Below are positions 50,670 through 59,719 of a stretch of 64,000 nucleotides of DNA, piece after piece. The stretch is from NCBI RefSeq assembly GCF_030540765.1, contig NZ_JAUOEL010000004.1, forward strand, positions 186,001 through 250,000, in the 5' to 3' direction. The notes under the pieces were generated by a model, which did not search any database, was not told where the DNA came from, and was given only the letters and a program-made list of their open reading frames with translations. Within the stretch, counting starts at the first letter, position 1, and every line of letters begins with the position of its first letter. Source of the stretch: Flavivirga jejuensis. GTDB taxonomy: Bacteria > Bacteroidota > Bacteroidia > Flavobacteriales > Flavobacteriaceae. Both the position numbers and the translations under genes were made by a program.

Positions 50670-51347
50670 ATGAAGAATAAAAAAAATGAAACTAAAAAAA
50701 TAAAGAAACCTTGGCCAACTAAAGAGGCTATGGAACAGGTTTATGCAATGAAACTTTGGGGTGGTGGTGAATCCGATTTTTATTCAGGTACAGGGTCGCA
50801 TTATCCAGAGATAGTAAAACCATATATAGATGTTTTAACATCATTTTTAACCTCTTTTAAAAGTCCGCTTGTGGTATGTGATTTAGGTTGTGGGGATTTT
50901 AATGTAGGAAAGGAATTGGTAAAGTATACAAAGAAGTATGTTGCGGTAGATATAGTACCAGATCTTATAGCATATAATAAAGAAAAATTTAAAGAAGAAA
51001 ATTTAGAATTTCATTGTTTAGATATTGCAGTAGATGATTTGCCTTCTGGGGATTGTGCTATATTAAGACAAGTATTACAGCATGTATCAAATGAAGAAGT
51101 ACAAAGTATAGTGAGTAAGTTAACTGATTTTAAATATGTTATTTTAACAGAGCATTTACCTGAAGGAGATTTTGTACCCAATAAAGAGATTATTTCAGGA
51201 CAAGGCATTAGACTAAAAAAACAAAGTGGTTTAAACTTATTAGCGCCACCATTTAATTTTAAGGTAAAAGAGGAAAAACAATTATTATCTGTTATTTTAA
51301 ATGGTTGTGAAGGGGTTATTGTAACTACGATTTATAAAATTTTTTAA
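50670..51347 (+). CDS. Class I SAM-dependent methyltransferase
   Basis: A 225-residue methyltransferase with a Rossmann-type SAM site: VCDLGCGDFNVGKELV (motif I), YVAVDIVPDLIAYNKEKF (motif II) and CAILRQVLQHVSNEEVQSIV (motif IV region). The target is not known; members of this type often modify small molecules. The ATG at 50670 is preferred to an in-frame GTG at 50655. Confidence 0.87.
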   Translation: MKNKKNETKKIKKPWPTKEAMEQVYAMKLWGGGESDFYSGTGSHYPEIVKPYIDVLTSFLTSFKSPLVVCDLGCGDFNVGKELVKYTKKYVAVDIVPDLIAYNKEKFKEENLEFHCLDIAVDDLPSGDCAILRQVLQHVSNEEVQSIVSKLTDFKYVILTEHLPEGDFVPNKEIISGQGIRLKKQSGLNLLAPPFNFKVKEEKQLLSVILNGCEGVIVTTIYKIF

Positions 51348-51429
51348 ATGACATCTATTTTATTTTGTATAGAAATGCAGTCATCATATTTAAGAAATAA
51401 TGGGGCAATAGAAATCATATCTAAATAAC

Positions 51430-52956
51430 CTATTTTACATTTATTTTTGTTACAACACTATTAACATTAACTCCCGATGCAGACACAACAATGTCTCCTG
51501 TACTAGCTATTTCTAAATTAAAAGAAGTTTTTCCTGTAGCATCTGTTTTTGCTATTTCGTATATACCGTCATTTTCCTTCCATATACATACTGTACAATC
51601 AGAAATAGCAGTGCTTACCTCTAGTTTGTTTTTACCCAATGTAAGTTGTTTTTCAACTTCTAATTTAGGTGTTTTGGGAGCTGTCGACCGCATATCTAAT
51701 GTAGGATCGCCTAATAAATTTATCTCACAAATACAAAGATGGTAAGCTGCAGAGTTTTTAGCATCAGCTATCATTTCACTTTTAGCTTTCATTAATGCTT
51801 CTCCTGTAGTAGCATTATGATTCATACCAGCCATCCAATATCTTGTCATTGTATGAGTAGTTCCATCAAGCTTTCCTTCTAACACCATCAATCTAAAGTC
51901 GCTACGATCAGAAAAATGAGGTTTCCCAGTACGAATTGGTGCTACTACAGCTACCGAACCTCCTTTAGGCTTTCTTATCATTTGCTCGACAATAGAAGGA
52001 TCTTTATCAGAATCATATTCACCAGTATTACAAGAAACCGTGGTAATTAGAGGGTAAGCACCTTCATTATTTAATTGTTGTACATGATCCTCAATAAAAA
52101 TAGATTTTCCTTCTAATAACCAAGCAGGTAAATGTCCATGCCCATGAATGTGTATTTTACTTGTTGTTTTGTTATTAATAAGGCTCACTAAATTTTCAGC
52201 ACTAAGTTCGTAGCTTCCAAGTTTACCTGCTTCATCCCATGGCGTTTCAGATGAAAAAAAGCGTTTAGAATTTCCATTCCAAACTTTTGAAAGATAGCCA
52301 TCCCAACTATTACGAACCTTAGCATATGCGGGTTGATCTGTACATGTATATACCATATTACTTGCAAAGTTACCTGTAGGGTAATTAGCTTCATAAGCTA
52401 TAACTTTTTCGGTGAATGCTATGACGTCTTCTTTTGTGCGTACTGGTATTCTTCCTAAACCAATACTACCATCAGGATAGGTAATGGCCTCTCGGTCATC
52501 TTTAAACTCGCCGTAAATACCGTCATTATCTGCATCCCAATTTGTAGGGCTCAAATAAATAATATCTGTGGGAATACCTTTGGGTTCTTGTTGATGAATC
52601 GTAGTATGTCCGCCTGGTACAACACCTTTACCATTTGGTTGACTATCACCTCCTAGTACCACCCATTTAACACCGTGATTTTCTATATAATTTCTAACGC
52701 ATAATCTTATTTTCTCTTGAATATTTGTTGCATTATAGTCTTTGCTAATATCTGAAACCGTTATTATTTTTGTCGATTTCCCTATAGATTTTTTCCAATC
52801 TGCATAGGCTTGCCAAGCTTCAGACAAATCATTATTGGTAATTAACAATACTTTGTAACTTTCAGGCTTTACTGAGTTGTTGCATGCCGTGAATATTATT
52901 AGATTAGTTAATAACATTAAACTTTTTAATCCAATGTTTCTCCTTAATTTATACAT
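51430..52956 (-). CDS. C25 (gingipain-like) peptidase, lipoprotein
   Basis: A 508-residue cysteine peptidase of family C25. The N-terminus has lipobox IIFTACNN (Cys about 25). The catalytic domain shows the subdomain WVVLGGDSQ and SIGLGRIPVRTKEDV. The catalytic His is in IHIHGHGH, about residue 269, and the catalytic Cys in TTVSCNTGEYD, about 309. A C-terminal Ig-like domain (about 435-508) follows. No T9SS sorting tail is present; the lipid anchor takes its place. Gingipain relatives in Flavobacteria are mostly uncharacterised secreted proteases. Confidence 0.88.
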   Translation of the reverse strand: MYKLRRNIGLKSLMLLTNLIIFTACNNSVKPESYKVLLITNNDLSEAWQAYADWKKSIGKSTKIITVSDISKDYNATNIQEKIRLCVRNYIENHGVKWVVLGGDSQPNGKGVVPGGHTTIHQQEPKGIPTDIIYLSPTNWDADNDGIYGEFKDDREAITYPDGSIGLGRIPVRTKEDVIAFTEKVIAYEANYPTGNFASNMVYTCTDQPAYAKVRNSWDGYLSKVWNGNSKRFFSSETPWDEAGKLGSYELSAENLVSLINNKTTSKIHIHGHGHLPAWLLEGKSIFIEDHVQQLNNEGAYPLITTVSCNTGEYDSDKDPSIVEQMIRKPKGGSVAVVAPIRTGKPHFSDRSDFRLMVLEGKLDGTTHTMTRYWMAGMNHNATTGEALMKAKSEMIADAKNSAAYHLCICEINLLGDPTLDMRSTAPKTPKLEVEKQLTLGKNKLEVSTAISDCTVCIWKENDGIYEIAKTDATGKTSFNLEIASTGDIVVSASGVNVNSVVTKINVK

Positions 52957-53174
52957 AACGTCAAATTATTTTAGTAAGTAAAGCTAAAATAATGTCATCA
53001 CTATCATTCTTAATGTTTGTTAAAGTTATGCCATTTAACATTTGGAATTACAGGCATTTGACCAAAAAAAAGGAGTTTTTGTTGCAAAACCAGTATTAAA
53101 GCTAACGGTTTGGTATATATTAATTTAGCTTTTGTTTTTATTCTACTATCAAATGATTCCTTTTCAATTAAGTG

Positions 53175-53927
53175 CTAATCAATTTTGTCAATAGTTTTAT
53201 CTAGTTGTATTTTAATTGTTTTTTGTGTGTTGGTATCAACGATTGCAATACCTTCTTTGGAGTTATCTAATTGTTCAATGAGTACCCCCTTATTATTCCA
53301 AATGGAACTCTTACCTGCACAATCGTAATTTCCTGATTTTCCTATGAAATTAGTCATTACTGCCACCATCTCATATTTTTTTGAAATATCAGAAATCCGA
53401 TTGATATCCTTATTAACTCCATTTACTGAGTTCAAGACACTTGCGATATAGACATTTGCGCCATTCTTAAATGCTTTTTCTGAATGTTCAGGAATGGATG
53501 TTTCATAACAGATCGCAAAAGCTAATTTATTGTTTTTAAATGTAATAGGAGGGAGGTTTTTTCCAGCAACAAAATGAATTTCTTCACCTGGGTGTAGAAA
53601 TTCTTTCGAATATGTCATTCTAGATTTATTTGGCTGAAAAAGTATCATGCTAATACAGATTCCTGTCTCACTTTTAGTAGGTAGTCCAACTCCGATTATA
53701 ATCTTATTTAAATCACTGATTTTTTGGAATTCATCAAATCTTTTGTCATCCTTTGTGGTTGCTAATTTTCTTGCTAATTCAGGTTCATATCCTGTTAATG
53801 AAAGCTCTGGAAAAACTATAATATCTGAGCCGTTTTTAATAGAAAGATCAATTAACTTTTTATGATTTTCAATATTTTTTAGAATATCTCCTTTAATCGG
53901 TTCTGTCTGTGCAACACAAATTTTCAT
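53175..53927 (-). CDS. Carbon-nitrogen hydrolase (nitrilase superfamily)
   Basis: A 250-residue amidase/nitrilase-like enzyme with the full Glu-Lys-Cys triad: Glu 41 (FPELSLTGYEP), Lys 108 (TYSKEFLHPGEE) and Cys 140 (FAICYETSIPEH). The length is normal for single-domain amidases. Substrate unknown. A 38-codon frame lies 12 bases upstream on the same strand. Confidence 0.9.
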   Translation of the reverse strand: MKICVAQTEPIKGDILKNIENHKKLIDLSIKNGSDIIVFPELSLTGYEPELARKLATTKDDKRFDEFQKISDLNKIIIGVGLPTKSETGICISMILFQPNKSRMTYSKEFLHPGEEIHFVAGKNLPPITFKNNKLAFAICYETSIPEHSEKAFKNGANVYIASVLNSVNGVNKDINRISDISKKYEMVAVMTNFIGKSGNYDCAGKSSIWNNKGVLIEQLDNSKEGIAIVDTNTQKTIKIQLDKTIDKID

Positions 53928-53939
53928 TTTTTTCTTAAA

Positions 53940-54056
53940 TTATGGTTTTTGGGTATCGTTTTTTATTTCGGTTGTAGGTAATAATCGGGAATCTTCTAAT
54001 CCAGCAGTCCGATGTCCAACATTTTTTAAATAATCTTTGTTTTGGGCAAATTCCAT
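53940..54056 (-). CDS. Possible small protein upstream of the nitrilase
   Basis: A 38-codon frame reading MEFAQNKDYLKNVGHRTAG... and ending NDTQKP. It sits between repeat C and the nitrilase gene with 12-base spacing. It could be a real small gene, or the 5' or 3' stub of a gene cut by repeat C. The composition is protein-like but no family is recognised. Confidence 0.3.
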   Translation of the reverse strand: MEFAQNKDYLKNVGHRTAGLEDSRLLPTTEIKNDTQKP

Positions 54057-54063
54057 AAACTTT

Positions 54064-54265
54064 AATCTAAAAATTCTCCGACCCTTGGGTCGGGGTTTCC
54101 AATTAACCTCTCCTTTGGAGAGGTCAGAACTGCCTTTTTTTGCAGTTCTGGGTGAGGCAAAATAACAAAATTCGATTTTTGCCTCTATAAAGGCAAAATG
54201 AAACTGGCGAAATACCCCTATGGCTTGCCTCGGGGATAGTCAGTTTCAAGAATTTTTTTATTACA
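54064..54265. repeat. Dispersed repeat C, copy 2
   Basis: Colinear with 39943-40157 (TCTAAAAATTCTCCGACCC start; CCTCTCCTTTGGAGAGG; CAGTTTCAAGAATTTTTTTATT end). In both places its left edge abuts the start codon of a minus-strand frame. Confidence 0.8.
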
Positions 54266-54745
54266 GAGCAGTTCTTTAATATGTTCAGCCTCTTCTACTG
54301 TGTTAGTTATTGGTTTTTCAATAAATATGTGTTTGCCTTTTGCTATGGCTTGTTTTGCACAGTCGTAATGAGAAAGTGTAGGTGTTCTATATCTACCACA
54401 TCAACAGCATCAGGTACACCAATTTTAAGTATATATTTTACGTTTTCCACAAAAGTAAGATATTTACAACATGAATTTGATTATTTACAGCTAATTTTTT
54501 TGCATATTCGATGTCGAAAATAAATTTTGCTTATTTTATTTTCATCTTGCAAATGTTTAACTAAAATAGCGTTATAAACTTTCCTAACATTGAAAGATAC
54601 TTTTAAGCACAAAGGTGTACGCTAACAACTAGTTAATGTTTTTAAGGCCTGTATTATATGTCTCTCGTTATGATAAATAACAACCCTAAACGTATCTCCT
54701 AGTTTTAGCTTAATTAGTTTAGAAATACTAATATTTGTTTTTGTT
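54262..54745. pseudogene. Decayed segmental duplication of the Gfo/Idh - pcm - DinB region
   Basis: Four colinear blocks match 46270-47530 in order. 54262-54412 matches the middle of the Gfo/Idh gene (46272-46420). 54413-54590 matches its 5' end plus the intergenic promoter region (46565-46745). 54591-54640 matches the first codons of pcm (46746-46800). 54640-54740 matches the 3' part of the DinB gene (47425-47530). Block junctions are deletions, and single-base indels have destroyed every frame. Confidence 0.8.
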
Positions 54746-54749
54746 AGGC

Positions 54750-55943
54750 TTATTCTTTTTTTTGTTTAAAAAGCCATTCAAATAATAAGGGATCTTTTAA
54801 TGCTACGTCCATAGCATAATGGCAAAATTCGCTGTTATCGCATGGGTAATTGTATTCTGTTTGAAAATATTTTTCTCCCGCATCTATTCTTGTTCGTATG
54901 TCATTTTCAGATAAGTTGTACTCAACATCGTCTACCCAATGCGTGTTTACTATATTGTATCCTTTGTCGGACAGTGCTCCAAAAGCCCCTCTGGAGCCTG
55001 ATGCTCCAGTGTCTGCTCTATGAATAAAACTCCAAACAGGCAGGTTTTCAAATATGTCATTTTCAATTTGAGATGTTACTTCATCAAAACTCGGATCACC
55101 AGGGACAAATGCATTACTAAGAGGCACAATAGCAGCAATTTTATCGTGCATCTTTGCTCCTAGATACCAACTACCAATTCCTCCCATAGAATGTCCAGTT
55201 ATATATATTCTGCTTTCATCAATATTTTCACTTTGGAGAATAAAATCTAATAGCTTTTCTATAAAATCTAAAGATGCTTCGGTGAGCCAGTTACGATAAT
55301 TTTGTCCACGTATATCTCTATGTATATTAGGAGCTATTACGTATGCGGGATATGTTTCTTGATTATTTTCTTCTATCCAAGCTAATGCCATATAAGTGCC
55401 ATAATCGCCTTGCAAAAATGTATTTTCTGGACTTATAAAAAATTCTGCTCCATGCAAGCTAATGATTAAAGGGTACTCAGTATTGACCGTGTCTGCACCT
55501 TCTGGCCTAAAAAAGCGATAGGGGATATTTATATTTGTTAAATCGTGAGTGAAATAGTATTTGACAAATTCATTTGGAACAGGTGTGGAAATATCGACAC
55601 AGACATTATTGAGGCAAACTCCAGCACATTCACTGTCTGAATTACATTCAATTACTGCAGGTTCTATAATACCATCGCAATTGTCGTCTATATTATTTTG
55701 AATTTCTGGAGCGTCTGGGTGAATTAAATTATTGGTATCATCACAGTCATTATTATTTGCAACATAGCCATCTGGCTGGATACATGAACTTAGTTGATTT
55801 TCTTCGTTTCCAAACCCATCATTATCGGCATCTTGATACCATGTTTGCTCTTGACAACTAGGATTAGAGGGTTGTTCATTATTACTGCAAGAGGCAAAAA
55901 GCAATGTGCTAGTTAATAAGAGAAATAGGGCTTTTTCTTTCAT
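54750..55943 (-). CDS. Lipoprotein with MopE-like calcium repeats and alpha/beta-hydrolase domain
   Basis: A 397-residue lipoprotein (lipobox LLFASCSNN, Cys about 19). The N-terminal part has TSP3/MopE-type repeats (WYQDADNDGFGN; DCDDTNNLIHPDAPE; DDNCDGI) with many Cys, likely binding calcium. The rest is an esterase or depolymerase-like hydrolase: oxyanion region PLIISLHGAEF, nucleophile elbow GHSMGGIGSW (Ser about 251), and a late His (FCHYAMDVAL). It may act on polysaccharide esters or polyesters at the cell surface; the substrate is inferred only from fold. Confidence 0.82.
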   Translation of the reverse strand: MKEKALFLLLTSTLLFASCSNNEQPSNPSCQEQTWYQDADNDGFGNEENQLSSCIQPDGYVANNNDCDDTNNLIHPDAPEIQNNIDDNCDGIIEPAVIECNSDSECAGVCLNNVCVDISTPVPNEFVKYYFTHDLTNINIPYRFFRPEGADTVNTEYPLIISLHGAEFFISPENTFLQGDYGTYMALAWIEENNQETYPAYVIAPNIHRDIRGQNYRNWLTEASLDFIEKLLDFILQSENIDESRIYITGHSMGGIGSWYLGAKMHDKIAAIVPLSNAFVPGDPSFDEVTSQIENDIFENLPVWSFIHRADTGASGSRGAFGALSDKGYNIVNTHWVDDVEYNLSENDIRTRIDAGEKYFQTEYNYPCDNSEFCHYAMDVALKDPLLFEWLFKQKKE

Positions 55944-56019
55944 TGAATTTTTGTGATAAAAATAGCTGATTTATTTGGTGTTATTGCTGGCTTAACTTAG
56001 AATTAACTTATAGATAACT

Positions 56020-57873
56020 TTAGTTGTCCAAGGCCTTATTTAAGGTGCTGGTGCCACCAACCACAGGTAACGTCAAACTGGTTCCATCCAAATCAACAGT
56101 TAATTCGGTTCCTGCTTTTGGGTGTAATGTAAATTCTTTATCGCTAGAAAAAATCATAAAACCTATTTGTTGTCCAGCTTTAATAATTTGGTCATCGGGC
56201 ATGAGGTTAAAAGATACCTCGTAAAATTTCCCAGGTTTTAAAGGATTGCTTTTTGTTAATGATTTATGATTTTGTGGATCGGCCCAACCACGCGTTATAA
56301 TATTATCTGTAGTTTTTGCGCCTTTTTGTTCATTCCAAGGGAGTGATACCAGCCAAACAGATAAGTTAGCAGCAGATTTACTACTTGCTAATTTTACAGT
56401 TACTTTAGGTATTCCAGAAATATGGATATCGTTTGTTAATTTAGGAGTTACATAAAGTAAGCGATGTTTGGAATTTTCTGCTTTTGCTAAGTCTTTTCCC
56501 GAAAAAGAATAATCGTCCACTAAAGTTTCTTTGCCTTGTTTTTTTACTTTAGAAGTACTTAGTTTACCCGCATTAGGAGCTCCCGATGTTAAGTGTAGTG
56601 TTACATTAGAGGCTTCTGGATTAGGATAATCTTTATAAGCTGTGGGGGTGTCTTTTTTATCATCCTCACGAACTATCCATGCTTTGGCATCGTTTTCAAC
56701 ACCATTTTCAACACCATGCAAATAGCGTGTAAACCAACGGTTCATCATTTTAATAGGAGGTGGACCACCATGTCCGTTTTGATGATAAAATATTTGAGTA
56801 GGTATCCCTATTTCTTTAGCTTTTTTGTAAATTCTATAACTGTGTTCTGGCATCACATTCCAATCATTAAAACCATGAGACATGAGTAAGGCTGCTTTCA
56901 TAAATTTCATATCATGCATATAATCACGACCCGCCCAAAAATCGTTATAATCACCAGTAATTCTATCTATACCGTTTTTCATTTCAGTATCTCTTACTTT
57001 GGCATTATTATGTGCTCTTTTTGATTCATCACCACTATGAATAAAGTCATATAAAACATCAATATCTTCACCCAAGTAACCACCTGGAGAACGCACTAAT
57101 CCGTTAGACCTGTAATATTTATAAAAAGAAGTTACAGGTGCAATAGGGATAATCGCTTCAAGTCCTTCAACGCCTGTTGTTGCAGCTGCTACTGGTAAAG
57201 TTCCGTTATAAGAGGTTCCAGTCATACCTACTTTTCCAGTAGACCAATAGGCCGTAACGGTTTCATTACCGTCTATGGTTTTATAACCTTTTACACGACC
57301 ACATAACCAATCTATGACTGCTTTTGGTGCTAAAGATTCGTTAATACCTCCAACGGTTGGAGATCCCTGTGATAATCCAGTACCAGGAGAGGAAGAATGT
57401 ACAACAATATAACCTCTGGGAACCCATTTATTTATATGAGAATTAGATATAACAGGGCGTTTGCCTATACGTGTTACTTCTGGATGAACACGTTCTTTTG
57501 CTGCATCACCAAGTTCGTGATTAACATCCCAAAAAAGGCCATCAACATTTGGTGCAACACCAGCAAAATAAGGACTGGAAACATAAATAACAGGAAGTTT
57601 TAACCCCTCGCTTTCTGTTTGATGAGGTCTGGTAACTGCCACGTGCATACGGTCTAATTTACCATCGCCATCTGTATCAAAAGTAGTTTCTACCCACAGG
57701 TCATGTCTAATCCATGTATCGGGAGTTTTGAAAGCTTCTACTATTTGTGCTTCACCATCTTTAAAAATAGGTGTTGCTTTTGTTGTTGCTTCTTGTCCTA
57801 AACAAGAAAAGACACCTGTAATAAATAAGATGCTTGTTAATACTACAGATTTTAATCTAACAGAGTTGTTCAT
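56020..57873 (-). CDS. X-Pro dipeptidyl-peptidase (S15/CocE family)
   Basis: A 617-residue secreted serine hydrolase. A signal peptide (to about residue 26, FSCLGQ) is followed by the S15 alpha/beta-hydrolase domain with GRVKGYKTIDGNE, nucleophile GMTGTSYNGTLP (Ser about 220), SHGFNDWNVMPEHS and a His in YHQNGHGGPP. A C-terminal jelly-roll domain (about 430-617; KPGKFYEVSFNLMPDDQIIKAG) completes it. The length and domain order fit Xaa-Pro dipeptidyl-peptidases and cocaine-esterase relatives. Confidence 0.9.
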   Translation of the reverse strand: MNNSVRLKSVVLTSILFITGVFSCLGQEATTKATPIFKDGEAQIVEAFKTPDTWIRHDLWVETTFDTDGDGKLDRMHVAVTRPHQTESEGLKLPVIYVSSPYFAGVAPNVDGLFWDVNHELGDAAKERVHPEVTRIGKRPVISNSHINKWVPRGYIVVHSSSPGTGLSQGSPTVGGINESLAPKAVIDWLCGRVKGYKTIDGNETVTAYWSTGKVGMTGTSYNGTLPVAAATTGVEGLEAIIPIAPVTSFYKYYRSNGLVRSPGGYLGEDIDVLYDFIHSGDESKRAHNNAKVRDTEMKNGIDRITGDYNDFWAGRDYMHDMKFMKAALLMSHGFNDWNVMPEHSYRIYKKAKEIGIPTQIFYHQNGHGGPPPIKMMNRWFTRYLHGVENGVENDAKAWIVREDDKKDTPTAYKDYPNPEASNVTLHLTSGAPNAGKLSTSKVKKQGKETLVDDYSFSGKDLAKAENSKHRLLYVTPKLTNDIHISGIPKVTVKLASSKSAANLSVWLVSLPWNEQKGAKTTDNIITRGWADPQNHKSLTKSNPLKPGKFYEVSFNLMPDDQIIKAGQQIGFMIFSSDKEFTLHPKAGTELTVDLDGTSLTLPVVGGTSTLNKALDN

Positions 57874-58006
57874 TTTTTTGATTTTATACCATTTCTACAT
57901 TAAAATGGCCGTAATAAAGTGCTTCTTTTTTCTTTCTTCTTCATAAAAAGAAACCGTAACTAATGACTATTACTTTTACAGTCATTTCAAAATAGAAGAG
58001 ATCTTA

Positions 58007-58531
58007 TTATTTAGGAAGATATTCTCCAGGAATAGGTTTTTTTTTGGTTTCTTGAGTCCAATAAATATTAATGATCCACCAACGTTTACCATCATTTAAA
58101 AGTTGAATACTATTGATGCCTCTCATAAATGGTTTGGTGTCAGATTTGCTATAAAAAGCTTCGTATGTACTGAATACTTGAGTAATATCACCAAAAGTAT
58201 CTACTTTTCTATGTATCTCTTTTTCAAAAAAACCATGGTCTACTAACCATTTTCCAGAACTTTTTACATAATCGGCAGGAGCCATATAACTCACTTTATG
58301 TTCTCCTTCTTCATCTTTTCCAGATGGAATTAATTTTGCACCTGGTTTAAACAGAAATTTAAATAATGTCCAATCTCTCTCAACACCTCTTTCTCCCGAA
58401 ATAACAGCGTATAAAGTTTCAATAGTGCTATCTAATGTTTTTACTTTTTCTGAATAGTCTTTTGCTTTTTCTTGCGACTGAGCAGAAATTGCTAGAATAC
58501 ATAATGCTATAACTGTTATAATTTTTTTCAT
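58007..58531 (-). CDS. Secreted NTF2/SnoaL-like protein
   Basis: A 174-residue exported protein with a clear signal peptide (to about residue 19, ISAQSQ). The mature part has the DUF4440/NTF2-like pattern: helix (KVKTLDSTIETLYAVISGERG), WTLFKFLFKPGAKLIP, VDTFGDITQVFSTYEAFYS and strand RWWIINIYWTQE. Such domains are small enzyme or binding folds. The function is unknown. Confidence 0.8.
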   Translation of the reverse strand: MKKIITVIALCILAISAQSQEKAKDYSEKVKTLDSTIETLYAVISGERGVERDWTLFKFLFKPGAKLIPSGKDEEGEHKVSYMAPADYVKSSGKWLVDHGFFEKEIHRKVDTFGDITQVFSTYEAFYSKSDTKPFMRGINSIQLLNDGKRWWIINIYWTQETKKKPIPGEYLPK

Positions 58532-58929
58532 CTTAAAATATAATAGATCTTAATTAGATTAACAAAGTAAAGATTTTGTTGGTTTTGAAACGTTAAGGCT
58601 TTCTTAAATTTAAAAATATTTTAGAACCTGAGTGTCGATGTAAGGATCATAGATAAAAGTCAATAAATATACTAGATTCAACTTATAATAATTTAAGGAA
58701 GAAGCTGGTATGTTTATTAGTTTTTAGCTTGAAATTAATAGACTTGAATATGTTTTCAGGTATCTATAATTCACTTTATTAAGATAAATGTCTTATAAAC
58801 AATATTTTACAAAAACAACCTCATTTTTCTTACGTTGAATTCAGGTTTAGAGAGGCTACAAACACAAAAGAGTCTTCTAGGTTTGTTGTTCTTGTGTTGG
58901 TACTGAACTCGTTTTAGTAAGATTGATAA
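58532..58929. other. Intergenic region holding repeat A
   Basis: Contains the full-length repeat A copy at 58625-58847. Elsewhere A/T-rich with nothing recognised. Confidence 0.5.
58625..58847. repeat. Dispersed repeat A, full copy
   Basis: A 223-bp unit with inverted ends (AACCTGAGTGTCGATGTAAG; TTACGTTGAATTCAGGTT). The left 44 bases and right 45 bases match the short copy at 7540-7616. The right 110 bases match 63047-63150. Confidence 0.8.
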
Positions 58930-59388
58930 TTATCTAAAGTTTTTCTTAATCCTGTCAAGATCACGTTTATTATCACGATCCTTAATAGTTTCTCGTTTGT
59001 CAAACAGTTTTTTACCTTTTGCTAAAGCAATGTCCATTTTAGCATAGCCTTTATCATTTATAAATAATCGTAAAGGAATAATGGTAAGCCCTGTATTTTG
59101 AACTTCTTTTAGTAGTTTTTTAAGCTCTTTTTTGTTTAATAAAAGCTTTCTTTCTGCTTTAGGGCGGTGGTTGTAATAATTACCAAAGGCATATTCTTCA
59201 ATAGTCATATTAATTACAAAAAGCTCTCCTTGCTCATTAAACTCACAAAAGCTTTCGGCAATAGATGCTCTACTACTACGTATTGATTTAATTTCTGTTC
59301 CAGTTAGCACAATTCCTGCCGTATACTTATCTAATATTTCGTATAGAAAGCGTGCTTTTTTGTTTTGTATGTTAATGTTTTTTTGCAT
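58930..59388 (-). CDS. smpB: SsrA-binding protein SmpB
   Basis: A 152-residue RNA-binding protein that delivers tmRNA to stalled ribosomes in trans-translation. It has NIQNKKARFLYEILDKYTAGIVLTGTEIKSIRS at the start, YAFGNYYNHRPKAERKLLLNKKEL, and the C-terminal tail KGKKLFDKRETIKDRD. The start at 59388 is chosen over an upstream ATG (59397) because the -7 box TAGTTTTG (59395-59402) overlaps the latter, so transcription should begin after it. Confidence 0.95.
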   Translation of the reverse strand: MQKNINIQNKKARFLYEILDKYTAGIVLTGTEIKSIRSSRASIAESFCEFNEQGELFVINMTIEEYAFGNYYNHRPKAERKLLLNKKELKKLLKEVQNTGLTIIPLRLFINDKGYAKMDIALAKGKKLFDKRETIKDRDNKRDLDRIKKNFR

Positions 59389-59394
59389 CGAGCA

Positions 59395-59402
59395 CAAAAC
59401 TA
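59395..59402 (-). promoter_or_regulatory. -7 box TAGTTTTG of smpB
   Basis: An exact TAnnTTTG match on the minus strand, 6 bases before the chosen ATG. It implies a leaderless or nearly leaderless transcript. Confidence 0.55.
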
Positions 59403-59534
59403 CATAATTTTATGAAGTTATTAATGTGTGGTGTCATTGAAAAAGTAAATAAAGAATTTCTTGAAACTAATTATTAATAGGCGTACTTAAAAAGTAGACA
59501 TGAATTTCACGCATTTTACTACTTAACAGTATAC

Positions 59535-59676
59535 CAGACCAAAGGCATGACAGGTTTCCCCTGTATAGATTTAATAGAGGTTAAGAAAGTCTGATTCGTA
59601 TTTATGTTGGGTATAGAAATGCTCAACTACATTAAGATTCTATTCGTGTAAATTTGTGTAATTCGTGTCTTAAATT
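59535..59676 (-). repeat. Dispersed repeat E, copy 2 (inverted)
   Basis: The reverse complement of 20396-20540 with about 80% identity over the best 90 bases. It fills most of the 330-base gap between smpB and the S41 peptidase gene. Confidence 0.7.
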
Positions 59677-59719
59677 TAAGTAAATACAATTACTTTAGCA
59701 GGTAGAATTCGATTTGTAT

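Noticed and set aside
54281-54523. 80-codon plus-strand frame in the decayed duplication
   Set aside because: It is antisense to the Gfo/Idh fragment and arises from the pseudogene region.
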